Source of the DNA: JBEIUO01 sp964549785
Lineage (GTDB): Bacteria; Planctomycetota; Phycisphaerae; Phycisphaerales; UBA1924
Reading direction: 5' to 3'
Assembly (NCBI GenBank): GCA_964549785.1
Contig: CAZJXA010000235.1
Span: 1 to 5,077, forward strand
DNA: 5,077 nucleotides
Positions 1-5,077 of the stretch are shown here, piece after piece. Numbering within the stretch: the first letter of the stretch is position 1; each line of letters opens with the position of its first letter. The position numbers and the translations under genes were made by a program. The notes below the pieces were generated by a model that saw only the letters and a program-made list of their open reading frames with translations, was not told where the DNA came from and did not search any database.

Positions 1-2
1 GG

Positions 3-1106
3 TCAGACGTTGAACAAGAAGTGGCAGACATCGGCGTCGCGCATCACGTATTCCTTGCCCTCGATCCGCATCTTGCCCGCTTCCTTGATGGCCTTTTCGG
101 TCTTGTGCCGCTCGAGGTCGGCGACCGAGTAGACCTCGACGCGGATAAAGCCCTTCTCAAAGTCGGTGTGGATGACGCCCGCAGCCTGCGGAGCGGTCGC
201 CCCTTGCGGGATCGTCCAAGCCCGGACTTCCTTCTCGCCGGCGGTGTAGTAACTCTGGAGGCCGAGCAATTTGTAGACGGCCCGGCCGAGGCTGGCGAGC
301 GCGGGTTCCGCAAGCCCGAGCGCCTCGAGCATCTCCTGGCGTTCGCCGTCGGCCATGGTCACCAGTTCGCTCTCGATCTTGGCGCACACGGGGATGGCCT
401 CCGAGGCGTGCGCAGCGGCATATTCCCGCACCTTCTTGCAGTCCGCCGACTCGCCGTTGAGGTCATCTTCATCGACGTTCATCACGTACAGCACGCGTTT
501 GGCGCTGATCATGCCCATCTGCCGGAGTTGCTTCTGCTGTTCGGGGTCATCGACTTTGATGCCGCGTGCGGGCTTGCCTTCGTTGAGCACCGGGCGGATT
601 TTCTTCAAGACCTCGAACCGCGCGATCGCCTCTTTGTCGCCGCCCTTGGCGGTGCGCTCCGCCTTCGAGAGGCTTCCCTCCACGCTCTCCAAGTCGGCGA
701 GGATCAGCTCCATGTTCACGACCTCGATGTCACGGATCGGGTCCACGCTTCCGGCCACGTGGATGATGTCCTCACCGCCCGGGGCCTTGGTGAAGCACCG
801 CACCACCTGGACGATCGCATCCACTTCGCGGATGTGGCTCAGGAACTTGTTCCCCAACCCCTCGCCCGTCGAGGCCCCCTTGACGATCCCCGCGATATCC
901 ACCAGCCGGAGCGCGGCGGGTATCACCTTCTGCGTCTTGATGTGCCGCTGGATGATCTCGAGGCGCGGGTCCGGGATCGGCACCACCCCCACGTTGGGCT
1001 CGATCGTCGCGAACGGGTAGTTCGCGGCGAGGGCGTTGGCCTTGGTCAGGGCGTTGAAGAGCGTGCTCTTTCCGACGTTGGGTAATCCGACGATTCCGGC
1101 TTCCAT
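3..1106 (-). CDS. ychF: Ribosome-binding ATPase YchF (Obg/HAS family)
   Basis: This is a cytoplasmic P-loop NTPase of the Obg-related YchF/OLA1 branch, which in characterised members binds ribosomes and hydrolyses ATP in preference to GTP. The 367-residue protein is complete and of normal family length. The G1 loop GLPNVGKST is at residues 7-15, and the switch I segment NYPFATIEPNVG at 29-40. The G3 motif DIAG is at 70-73, followed by IVKGAS, so a hydrophobic residue replaces the catalytic Gln, as the HAS group requires. NVDE at 210-213 replaces the canonical NKxD, the family's signature of relaxed base specificity. A helical region at about 129-175 fits the coiled-coil insert, and about 281-364 is the TGS domain, ending in the typical DADVCHFLFNV. 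The ATG at 1106 is the only plausible start: its frame upstream has no start codon before a stop near 1160. There is no Shine-Dalgarno sequence directly before it, which is unusual. Family assignment is very secure. Confidence 0.98.
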   Translation of the reverse strand: MEAGIVGLPNVGKSTLFNALTKANALAANYPFATIEPNVGVVPIPDPRLEIIQRHIKTQKVIPAALRLVDIAGIVKGASTGEGLGNKFLSHIREVDAIVQVVRCFTKAPGGEDIIHVAGSVDPIRDIEVVNMELILADLESVEGSLSKAERTAKGGDKEAIARFEVLKKIRPVLNEGKPARGIKVDDPEQQKQLRQMGMISAKRVLYVMNVDEDDLNGESADCKKVREYAAAHASEAIPVCAKIESELVTMADGERQEMLEALGLAEPALASLGRAVYKLLGLQSYYTAGEKEVRAWTIPQGATAPQAAGVIHTDFEKGFIRVEVYSVADLERHKTEKAIKEAGKMRIEGKEYVMRDADVCHFLFNV

Positions 1107-1333
1107 AAGGGCGGGATGGTAGAGGGGCCTGCCACGCGAATCTGCCCGCGTTGGTGTTCACAGGCAAACCTCCTTTCGCGGCTGGCGTTCGCGGGATAGC
1201 GCCACAAGCGGTCCCGGCGACGATCAAAGAACGAGCCGCTACGGGAAGTCCAATCCCCTTGCCCGTCCTCCGCCGAGTTGAAGGCTAACGATCCGATACC
1301 AAAGGTGATTCCAAAGTCTGGCAGTCCCGCGGC
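1107..1333. other. Intergenic region between the prepilin gene and ychF
   Basis: These 227 bases separate the prepilin stop from the ychF start. I see no convincing gene, RNA or U-tailed terminator here. The only notable elements are a strong minus-strand Shine-Dalgarno sequence with a GTG (1159-1176) that is out of frame with ychF, and a short direct repeat CCAAAG at 1299-1304 and 1311-1316. The ychF promoter presumably lies here, but no clear -35/-10 pair could be identified by eye. Confidence 0.5.
1159..1176 (-). promoter_or_regulatory. Strong Shine-Dalgarno plus GTG upstream of ychF, out of frame
   Basis: On the minus strand AAAGGAGG (1176-1169) is followed by seven bases and then a GTG (1161-1159). 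This is the best ribosome binding site in the gap, but it sits more than 60 bases from the ychF ATG and the GTG is in another frame. Its frame runs through the ychF start into the gene, to about 772. It could mark a translated leader, a start context lost by a frame change, or chance. The motif is directly visible; its role is unknown. Confidence 0.35.
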
Positions 1334-2041
1334 TTAGCCTTCATAACGGAGCGACATTCGAGCGTCCGGCGGCTTCACGATTCTGGCATGGCCGTCAACA
1401 CAGCCGGCGTTCAGGGTGTCGGGTGAACCGCTCGCTGGTTGACCGTTACCGTGCATCGCGAACAATTCCGAAAAGCTTACCTTCTGCGATGGGAAGATGA
1501 ACTCATGGAGATACACTCTTCGGACGTGTGCGGGCGCGTTTGATCGCAATGCGCTCGCGTCCCGGTGCCAAATGACAGGATCAGCAATCATCCCCACAGG
1601 TTGATGGTAACTCACCACGCCCGCGGCCGCCGGGTTTGGCGTGAAGCCGGCATCATCGTCGCCCCCGCTAAAGCGTATGAGCCGGCGCCGGCACGACCAC
1701 TGCGTGAAGCCGGATCGCTCGTCCCAGTACCGCGGGATAAGCGGTGCCATCCTCATATGAACCTGTGAAATCGCACGGAAGCGGTACCCTGTCGAGTTCA
1801 GATCAAACCCGTAGATGCGAGAATCAACATCTCCGCTCTCCTTCACGTTGGGCCATGCCTCTTTCAAGTCCGCCGCGCACGCGTGTTGTTGCTGCGAAAT
1901 CGACCTCACGTTCGAGAGGCAGAGCGTGCTGTCGGCTCGGGCGCGGGACCCGCTGAGGGCGGGCACCACAAGAGCGATCAAGACAGCGATCACGGAGACC
2001 ACGCAGAGGACCTCGATCACTGTGAAGCCGGGTCGTTTCAT
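1334..2041 (-). CDS. Type IV pilin-like prepilin with N-terminal cleavage/methylation motif
   Basis: The predicted product is a pseudopilin-like secreted protein of 235 residues. The N-terminus MKRPG|FTVIEV is a class III prepilin leader. A prepilin peptidase would cut after Gly5, exposing Phe1 with Glu at mature position +5, followed by a hydrophobic helix to about residue 29. CLSNVR at 41-46 matches the CxxN motif seen just after the helix in many planctomycete prepilin-like proteins. The C-terminal DGHARIV (from residue 216) resembles the DG end of the H-X9-DG processing-associated motif, but there is no His ten residues before the Asp, so that motif is degenerate. The ATG at 2041 was chosen over an upstream TTG at 2071 because GGAG (2053-2050) stands eight bases before it and the leader then has normal length. 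It starts 13 bases after the preceding gene ends, so co-transcription and translational coupling are likely. No assembly ATPase or prepilin peptidase is in the window. Pilus, type II secretion or surface display roles cannot be told apart. Confidence 0.88.
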   Translation of the reverse strand: MKRPGFTVIEVLCVVSVIAVLIALVVPALSGSRARADSTLCLSNVRSISQQQHACAADLKEAWPNVKESGDVDSRIYGFDLNSTGYRFRAISQVHMRMAPLIPRYWDERSGFTQWSCRRRLIRFSGGDDDAGFTPNPAAAGVVSYHQPVGMIADPVIWHRDASALRSNAPAHVRRVYLHEFIFPSQKVSFSELFAMHGNGQPASGSPDTLNAGCVDGHARIVKPPDARMSLRYEG

Positions 2042-2049
2042 GACGCCCG

Positions 2050-2053
2050 CTCC
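2050..2053 (-). promoter_or_regulatory. Ribosome binding site of the prepilin gene
   Basis: GGAG lies eight bases upstream of the ATG at 2041 and immediately after the stop codon (2057-2055) of the preceding gene. It decides the prepilin start in favour of this ATG over the longer TTG-started frame. Confidence 0.6.
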
Positions 2054-2054
2054 G

Positions 2055-2903
2055 TCAGAAGGAGAGACCAACGAACGCGGTACCCCGCCGGATCATCCGC
2101 CGAAGAATCCATGCTCGCGAGTGGGGATCGTGATACCAAACACAATGAAACACATAACGCGCACCCCCCACCGTTTCCACAACATTCGCCGTCTCTGAGA
2201 TTGACGCGCGGCCGTCTCTCGCGATCACGGCTTCCAGACTCGTCTTCGGAATCCTGAACTGTATCGCAACGTGTGCCGGCGCAGCCATCCACGCCTGCCA
2301 CATATCCTGATCGGTAACGCCCTGTAAGATCTCGCCTTGTGCCTCGCTACCGTGTGAGATCCATCGAAACGCCGCGCCTGCACCACCCGCGCCCGTCGCC
2401 GCCGCGGTGAGCGTGTTCTTTTCGACCTGGCGCTCGAAGACAATAACGTCTTCCAGATACTGCTTCGCGCTATTCCGGTTCACCCGTTCGATCTTGGCGA
2501 TCGCCCGCACACGGGGTTCGATCTGCGACCATTGAGGGTCCGAAGGGGTTACCAAACGGTAGAGGTTGTCGGCATCGACCAAGGCAAAGTAGGCGTCGGC
2601 GGTTGACCGGGAGCGGGCGATCAACTGTGCCCAGAGTGTGTCGGCGAGCAACTGCACGTCCGGAACGGCCGCCACCTTTGGACGGGAGGAAGAATCGCTC
2701 GGGTCGCGAGAAGACTCGTGGATCGTGGCAGCAACCGCACGAGCCAGATCGGCATCCCCTTTCGGCTCGATCGGCAGAACGTCGAGTCTGCGAAGAAACT
2801 CGGCCTGCCGCTCGGTGAATTCGCCGATCGGCACCGTGCCGGTATGCGTCCTTTGCTCGAAGCCCGGCTGCTCGGATCCCCCGCCGCGAAAGGCTATGAA
2901 CAC
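2055..2903 (-). CDS. Protein of unknown family, possibly exported; N-terminus uncertain
   Basis: I do not recognise this protein. The 282-residue form starts at GTG 2903, which has no Shine-Dalgarno sequence. The first residues, MFIAFRGGGSEQPG, look like the end of a lipoprotein or signal sequence followed by a flexible linker. The same frame continues upstream with RIRLLATVV but has no ATG, GTG or TTG before a stop at 2999-2997, so the true start may be lost or shifted. The rest looks globular and soluble. It has a helical amphipathic region around FTERQAEFLRRLDVLP, an acidic/serine linker, and a mid region rich in charged helices. An Ala/Gly-rich patch (TAAATGAGGAGAA) follows. The C-terminus has beta-like character, with alternating aromatics (ARYVFHCVWYHDP) and a basic end (WILRRMIRRG). 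It lies between a signal-peptide protein and a prepilin in the same direction, with gaps of 37 and 13 bases, so it probably belongs to the same envelope or surface operon. No catalytic motif is evident. Confidence 0.75.
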   Translation of the reverse strand: MFIAFRGGGSEQPGFEQRTHTGTVPIGEFTERQAEFLRRLDVLPIEPKGDADLARAVAATIHESSRDPSDSSSRPKVAAVPDVQLLADTLWAQLIARSRSTADAYFALVDADNLYRLVTPSDPQWSQIEPRVRAIAKIERVNRNSAKQYLEDVIVFERQVEKNTLTAAATGAGGAGAAFRWISHGSEAQGEILQGVTDQDMWQAWMAAPAHVAIQFRIPKTSLEAVIARDGRASISETANVVETVGGARYVFHCVWYHDPHSRAWILRRMIRRGTAFVGLSF

Positions 2904-2940
2904 AACCGTCGCGAGGAGGCGAATGCGATCAAAGCAATGC

Positions 2941-4110
2941 TCACATTGCGTGTTGAATGCATTTGAAGTCTCGTCGGGCGTTGATCCGTCCGGATCTTAC
3001 ACTCCGCCGCCGCCGCAGGATCGTCGGGAAGTATCCAAACGCGACCGCCGTGCTGGCCGGGCTCGGTACCGTCAGCACAAAGCCTTGAGCGATGCCATCC
3101 ACCGAGGTGGAGCAGATTAGGGTTCGCCCATCCGCAGAAATTCCTTGAGCGCTCCCGAGCAAGAATGATTCAGGAATCGTGACGTCATTGAGCGACGCGT
3201 ATTCACGGAGGAGCACACTTCCGCTCTCACTGGTCCATACGAAAACGTCATCTATGCCGCCACCCGAGACATCTCCCATGATCACACTTCCATCTCCACT
3301 CGCGAACTTGGCAGAACCACGGCTGAACCCGCTGATCCGCCCGAGTTCTTCGGCACCGTTCGTGCCTTCCCATCGAACCGGGACGATTCCGTCCACGCCG
3401 CGCGATGAACCCACCACAACCCGCCCGTCGGCGCTGATCCCGTTGCCCAATGCCTGGGCCGGTCGATCCGAAGGAAGCGCGGCCAACTCGGTAAGCCCGA
3501 GCCCTTCGTCCCACCGGAAGGCGACGTCCCGCCCGCCGGTGGCACGGCCCGCAATCGCACGCCCGTCGTGGCTCACGCCCAAGGCCTCTGCAAACAAATC
3601 AATCCCGGGAAGAACTCCAAGGTCCCGGGTTCCGCCCTCCGGCGTCCAGCGCCACGCCCGGCCCGCGAAAAAATCGACCGTGCGACTCACCCCCACGGCC
3701 ACGGCCCCATCGAAACTCAGCCCGTGCGTCACTCCGACGGCACAGCCCGGGAGGTTTGGAGTAAGGTCAACCGAACCCCCGACCGCTTGACGCGTCGCGG
3801 AGCGACTGTTCCCGACCGTCGGGCGTGATCCGCCGATGAAGAACCCACTGCCTGAAATGGCCTCAGGACGATCGGATGTCACCAACCGACGCCCGCGCTC
3901 GCGAGTCCATAGAAAGCCGCCGCCCGCGATACCGTCATTTCCCACCACCAGCGATCCATCCGCTGAGAGACCATCGGCGGTGGCCCCGTTAGGGCTTGCC
4001 GCCCCCATCAGCCAATACCCAATAGGCACCTGCCCGCTCGCCGCGCCCGCGGCGGCCATCACCACCGCGCTCCCGCACAGAGCGATCACCGTCCCCAGTT
4101 TGCACCTCAT
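2941..4110 (-). CDS. Secreted HAF-repeat protein with PEP-CTERM-like tail
   Basis: This is a predicted extracellular protein of 389 residues. The N-terminus is a signal peptide: basic MRCK, a hydrophobic stretch to about residue 20, then AAGAASGQ with cleavage probably near 25. The body has about six degenerate repeats of the HAF type, each reading roughly 'A.G.S.DG..vvG....g..a..W'. Examples are ADGLSADGSLVVG, THGLSFDGAVAVG, ALGVSHDGRAIAG, GNGISADGRVVVG, KFASGDGSVIMG and AQGISADGRTLIC. Several are followed by a W-containing strand and an LG-containing segment, suggesting a propeller-like beta structure. The C-terminus has VPSPAS (348-353), a short hydrophobic stretch and RRRR (366-369), like a PEP-CTERM exosortase signal. 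It is unusual in continuing another 20 polar residues after the arginines. The ATG at 4110 is preferred over ATG 4140 because GGGAGGT (4122-4116) precedes it at ideal spacing. The function of HAF-repeat proteins is not established; surface attachment is inferred from the tail. Confidence 0.85.
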   Translation of the reverse strand: MRCKLGTVIALCGSAVVMAAAGAASGQVPIGYWLMGAASPNGATADGLSADGSLVVGNDGIAGGGFLWTRERGRRLVTSDRPEAISGSGFFIGGSRPTVGNSRSATRQAVGGSVDLTPNLPGCAVGVTHGLSFDGAVAVGVSRTVDFFAGRAWRWTPEGGTRDLGVLPGIDLFAEALGVSHDGRAIAGRATGGRDVAFRWDEGLGLTELAALPSDRPAQALGNGISADGRVVVGSSRGVDGIVPVRWEGTNGAEELGRISGFSRGSAKFASGDGSVIMGDVSGGGIDDVFVWTSESGSVLLREYASLNDVTIPESFLLGSAQGISADGRTLICSTSVDGIAQGFVLTVPSPASTAVAFGYFPTILRRRRSVRSGRINARRDFKCIQHAM

Positions 4111-4115
4111 CCGGC

Positions 4116-4122
4116 ACCTCCC
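4116..4122 (-). promoter_or_regulatory. Ribosome binding site of the HAF-repeat gene
   Basis: GGGAGGT on the minus strand ends five bases before the ATG at 4110. The upstream in-frame ATG at 4140 has no comparable site, and using it would add ten residues ahead of the signal peptide. This site therefore fixes the start. Confidence 0.8.
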
Positions 4123-4172
4123 GTATCCGTCCCCACGCATCTATCCGCACAGACTCACCCACCGATAAGTGT

Positions 4173-4216
4173 GCCACACGATCCGGGCATCCGCCAGTGA
4201 AATCGATCATCGTGGC
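4173..4216 (-). repeat. Imperfect inverted repeat in the leader of the HAF-repeat gene
   Basis: On the minus strand GCCACGAT (4216-4209) can pair with ATCGTGTGGC (4182-4173), an eight-base-pair stem with a two-base bulge and a loop of about 26 bases. It lies roughly 60 bases upstream of the HAF start, so it could be a leader hairpin or an operator. Pairing is visible in the sequence; any function is unproven, and the large loop makes chance plausible. Confidence 0.3.
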
Positions 4217-4279
4217 GAAAAACCGCGTCACGCATTGCATCTTATTGAAGTCTTCACGGCCGATCCCGCCGCGAACTGC

Positions 4280-4297
4280 CCGGCGGCCTTCCACCGG
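4280..4297 (-). terminator. Candidate stem-loop terminator after queC
   Basis: Five bases after the queC stop codon, CCGGTGG pairs with CCGCCGG around a four-base loop (AAGG). This gives a seven-base-pair GC-rich stem with one G-U pair. There is no U tract downstream, so it is not a classical intrinsic terminator; it may act as a 3' end stabiliser or a weak terminator. Its position between two genes with a 192-base gap favours a transcript boundary. Confidence 0.35.
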
Positions 4298-4302
4298 CCC
4301 CT

Positions 4303-5040
4303 TTACCCGCCCGCATACCGCGTTGGGTCGGGCACGCTTGCTTGGATAAACCCCGCCCGCCGCAGCGCGCACGAATCGCATCGGCCGCAGGCTTCGCCGC
4401 CCAAGCCCGGGTCATAACACGAGTGCGTCTCCGCAAAGTCGACACCTAGCCCGGCCCCCAGCCGGATAATCTCCGCCTTGGTGAGTTTCACGAGCGGGGC
4501 CTCGATCCGCAACCCCAACCGACCCGCACCCAGCGCATCCACGCCCACCTTGGTCGCCAGGTTGGCCGTGCGGGCGAAACTCTCGATGAACTCCGGGCGG
4601 CAATCTGGGTACCCGGAGTAATCGACCGCGTTGACGCCAATGAAAATAACCCCGGCGCCTCGCACCTCCGCCAATCCCATCGCGATCGACAGGAAAATCA
4701 GGTTCCGGGCGGGGACATAGGTCACCGGGATTCCCTCCCCTATTGCGCGCTCAGTCCGATCCTTGGGCACCGCGATATCCGCCGTCAATGCCGACCCGCC
4801 AAAGGCCCGCAAATCCAGCGACATCACCACATGCTCGGCCGCCCCCAGGTGCTCCGCCACCTTCGCGGCGGCCGTCAACTCGAACCGGTGCCGCTGCCCG
4901 TAGTCGAAACTCAGACAGTGACACCGGAACCCCTGCTCCTTGGCCACCGCCAGCACGGTGGCGCTGTCGAGCCCTCCGGAAAGAAGCACCACCGCGGCCC
5001 CGGCCTCTGCATCTTCAGTTTGCAATCTGCTATTTGCCAT
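4303..5040 (-). CDS. queC: 7-cyano-7-deazaguanine (preQ0) synthase QueC
   Basis: QueC converts 7-carboxy-7-deazaguanine, ammonia and ATP to preQ0, a cytoplasmic step in making queuosine for tRNA wobble positions. The 245-residue protein is complete. The PP-loop ATP site SGGLDS is at 21-26, and the following FDYGQRH is at 45-51. The family segments VPARNLIFLS and GVNAVDYSGYPDCRPEF are present. The C-terminal zinc site is intact, with Cys208, Cys218, Cys221 and Cys224 followed by ALRRAGF. The ATP loop starts about 11-13 residues later than in compact family members, because the N-terminus MANSRLQTED is encoded by a heptameric repeat. A stop codon lies just upstream in frame, so ATG 5040 is the earliest possible start. 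The nearest Shine-Dalgarno, GGAGGTGAG (5060-5052), is unusually far away. No queD, queE or queF is in the window. Confidence 0.97.
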   Translation of the reverse strand: MANSRLQTEDAEAGAAVVLLSGGLDSATVLAVAKEQGFRCHCLSFDYGQRHRFELTAAAKVAEHLGAAEHVVMSLDLRAFGGSALTADIAVPKDRTERAIGEGIPVTYVPARNLIFLSIAMGLAEVRGAGVIFIGVNAVDYSGYPDCRPEFIESFARTANLATKVGVDALGAGRLGLRIEAPLVKLTKAEIIRLGAGLGVDFAETHSCYDPGLGGEACGRCDSCALRRAGFIQASVPDPTRYAGG

Positions 5041-5053
5041 TTGCGGTTTGTCT
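5012..5053 (-). repeat. Degenerate heptameric tandem repeat across the queC start codon
   Basis: Read on the minus strand, successive seven-base units are AGACAAA, CCGCAAA, TGGCAAA, TAGCAGA, TTGCAAA and CTGAAGA, with consensus NNGCAAA. The four middle units are the clearest. The array spans the 5' leader and the first codons of queC, and the ATG is formed across a unit boundary. Short heptameric repeats are known as interspersed elements in some bacteria (for example cyanobacterial STRRs), but I cannot assign this one to a named family. Confidence 0.6.
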
Positions 5054-5060
5054 CACCTCC
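5052..5060 (-). promoter_or_regulatory. Distant Shine-Dalgarno of queC
   Basis: GGAGGTGAG on the minus strand is a strong anti-16S match. The gap from its end to the ATG at 5040 is 11 bases, or 15 bases from the GGAGG core, which is longer than ideal. The heptameric repeat fills this gap. Confidence 0.55.
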
Positions 5061-5077
5061 ACGCCCCCATCCTCCCC

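Larger units (their letters stand above)
4111..4302. other. Intergenic region between queC and the HAF-repeat gene
   Basis: These 192 bases hold the queC-proximal stem-loop (4280-4297), an imperfect inverted repeat (4173-4216), an 11-base near-palindrome TGAAG/T/CTTCA (4246-4256) and the ribosome binding site of the HAF-repeat gene. The promoter of the three-gene operon is expected here, but no clear -35/-10 pair was found by eye. A minus-strand reading frame through this stretch continues into the HAF gene out of frame and looks like a shadow. Confidence 0.5.

Noticed and set aside
21..1085. Long plus-strand open frame of 354 codons opposite ychF
   Set aside because: It is antisense to a certain, highly conserved gene. 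It is explained by GC-rich codon structure, and its translation is rich in His, Asp, Arg and Leu with no domain.
1299..1316. Direct repeat CCAAAG ... CCAAAG after the prepilin gene
   Set aside because: It has only two six-base copies and no dyad or promoter context, so chance is likely.
1815..2257. Overlapping plus-strand frames across the prepilin start
   Set aside because: They are antisense to the prepilin signal region and the preceding gene, have no recognisable domain, and their translations are low in hydrophobic structure.
3004..3016. CCG trinucleotide run
   Set aside because: It simply encodes the four-arginine run of the HAF protein tail. It is relevant only as a possible slippage spot.
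2638..3120. Plus-strand frame crossing the junction of the two middle genes
   Set aside because: It lies opposite two minus-strand genes, has no ribosome binding site that I could see, and its composition is shadow-like.
3179..3790. Plus-strand frame of 203 codons opposite the HAF-repeat gene
   Set aside because: It is Pro/Ser/Thr/Arg-rich, as expected from the complement of a Gly/Val-rich gene, and it has no signal or motif.
3989..4381. Minus-strand frame covering the queC/HAF gap
   Set aside because: It overlaps both flanking genes out of frame. The gap part has no Shine-Dalgarno, and the product is Arg/Gly-rich like a shadow.

Overview
The window is high in G+C and all five of its genes lie on the minus strand. 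In transcription order they run from the right edge: queC (5040 to 4303), a secreted HAF-repeat protein (4110 to 2941), a protein of unknown family (2903 to 2055), a type IV pilin-like prepilin (2041 to 1334), and ychF (1106 to 3). Several traits together suggest a planctomycete, most likely of the Phycisphaerae. These are the prepilin with a CxxN-type motif after its N-terminal helix and a C-terminal DGH motif, the HAF-repeat protein ending in a VPSPAS plus four-arginine sorting-like tail, and the GC-rich coding. This placement is inferred from gene style, not from a marker phylogeny.

The two flanking genes are housekeeping genes. QueC makes preQ0, the precursor of queuosine in tRNA. YchF is the universally conserved ribosome-binding ATPase of the Obg/HAS GTPase superfamily. 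Neither has an obvious functional tie to the middle block. A GC-rich stem-loop follows queC directly, and a 227-base gap separates the prepilin from ychF.

The middle block (about 4110 to 1334) looks like a small operon for exported or cell-surface proteins. The HAF-repeat protein has a clear signal peptide and six degenerate repeats. The second protein is unrecognised and lies 37 bases downstream. The prepilin begins 13 bases after the second protein ends, with a good ribosome binding site.

No defence system, CRISPR array, mobile element or RNA gene was found. The signals worth a second look are four. The HAF/unknown-gene junction suggests two single-base frame disturbances within about 100 bases. 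A heptameric repeat spans the queC start codon. A strong ribosome binding site with a GTG lies upstream of ychF in the wrong frame. The three-gene surface operon contains a protein of unknown family. I did not find convincing evidence of a wholly new system.
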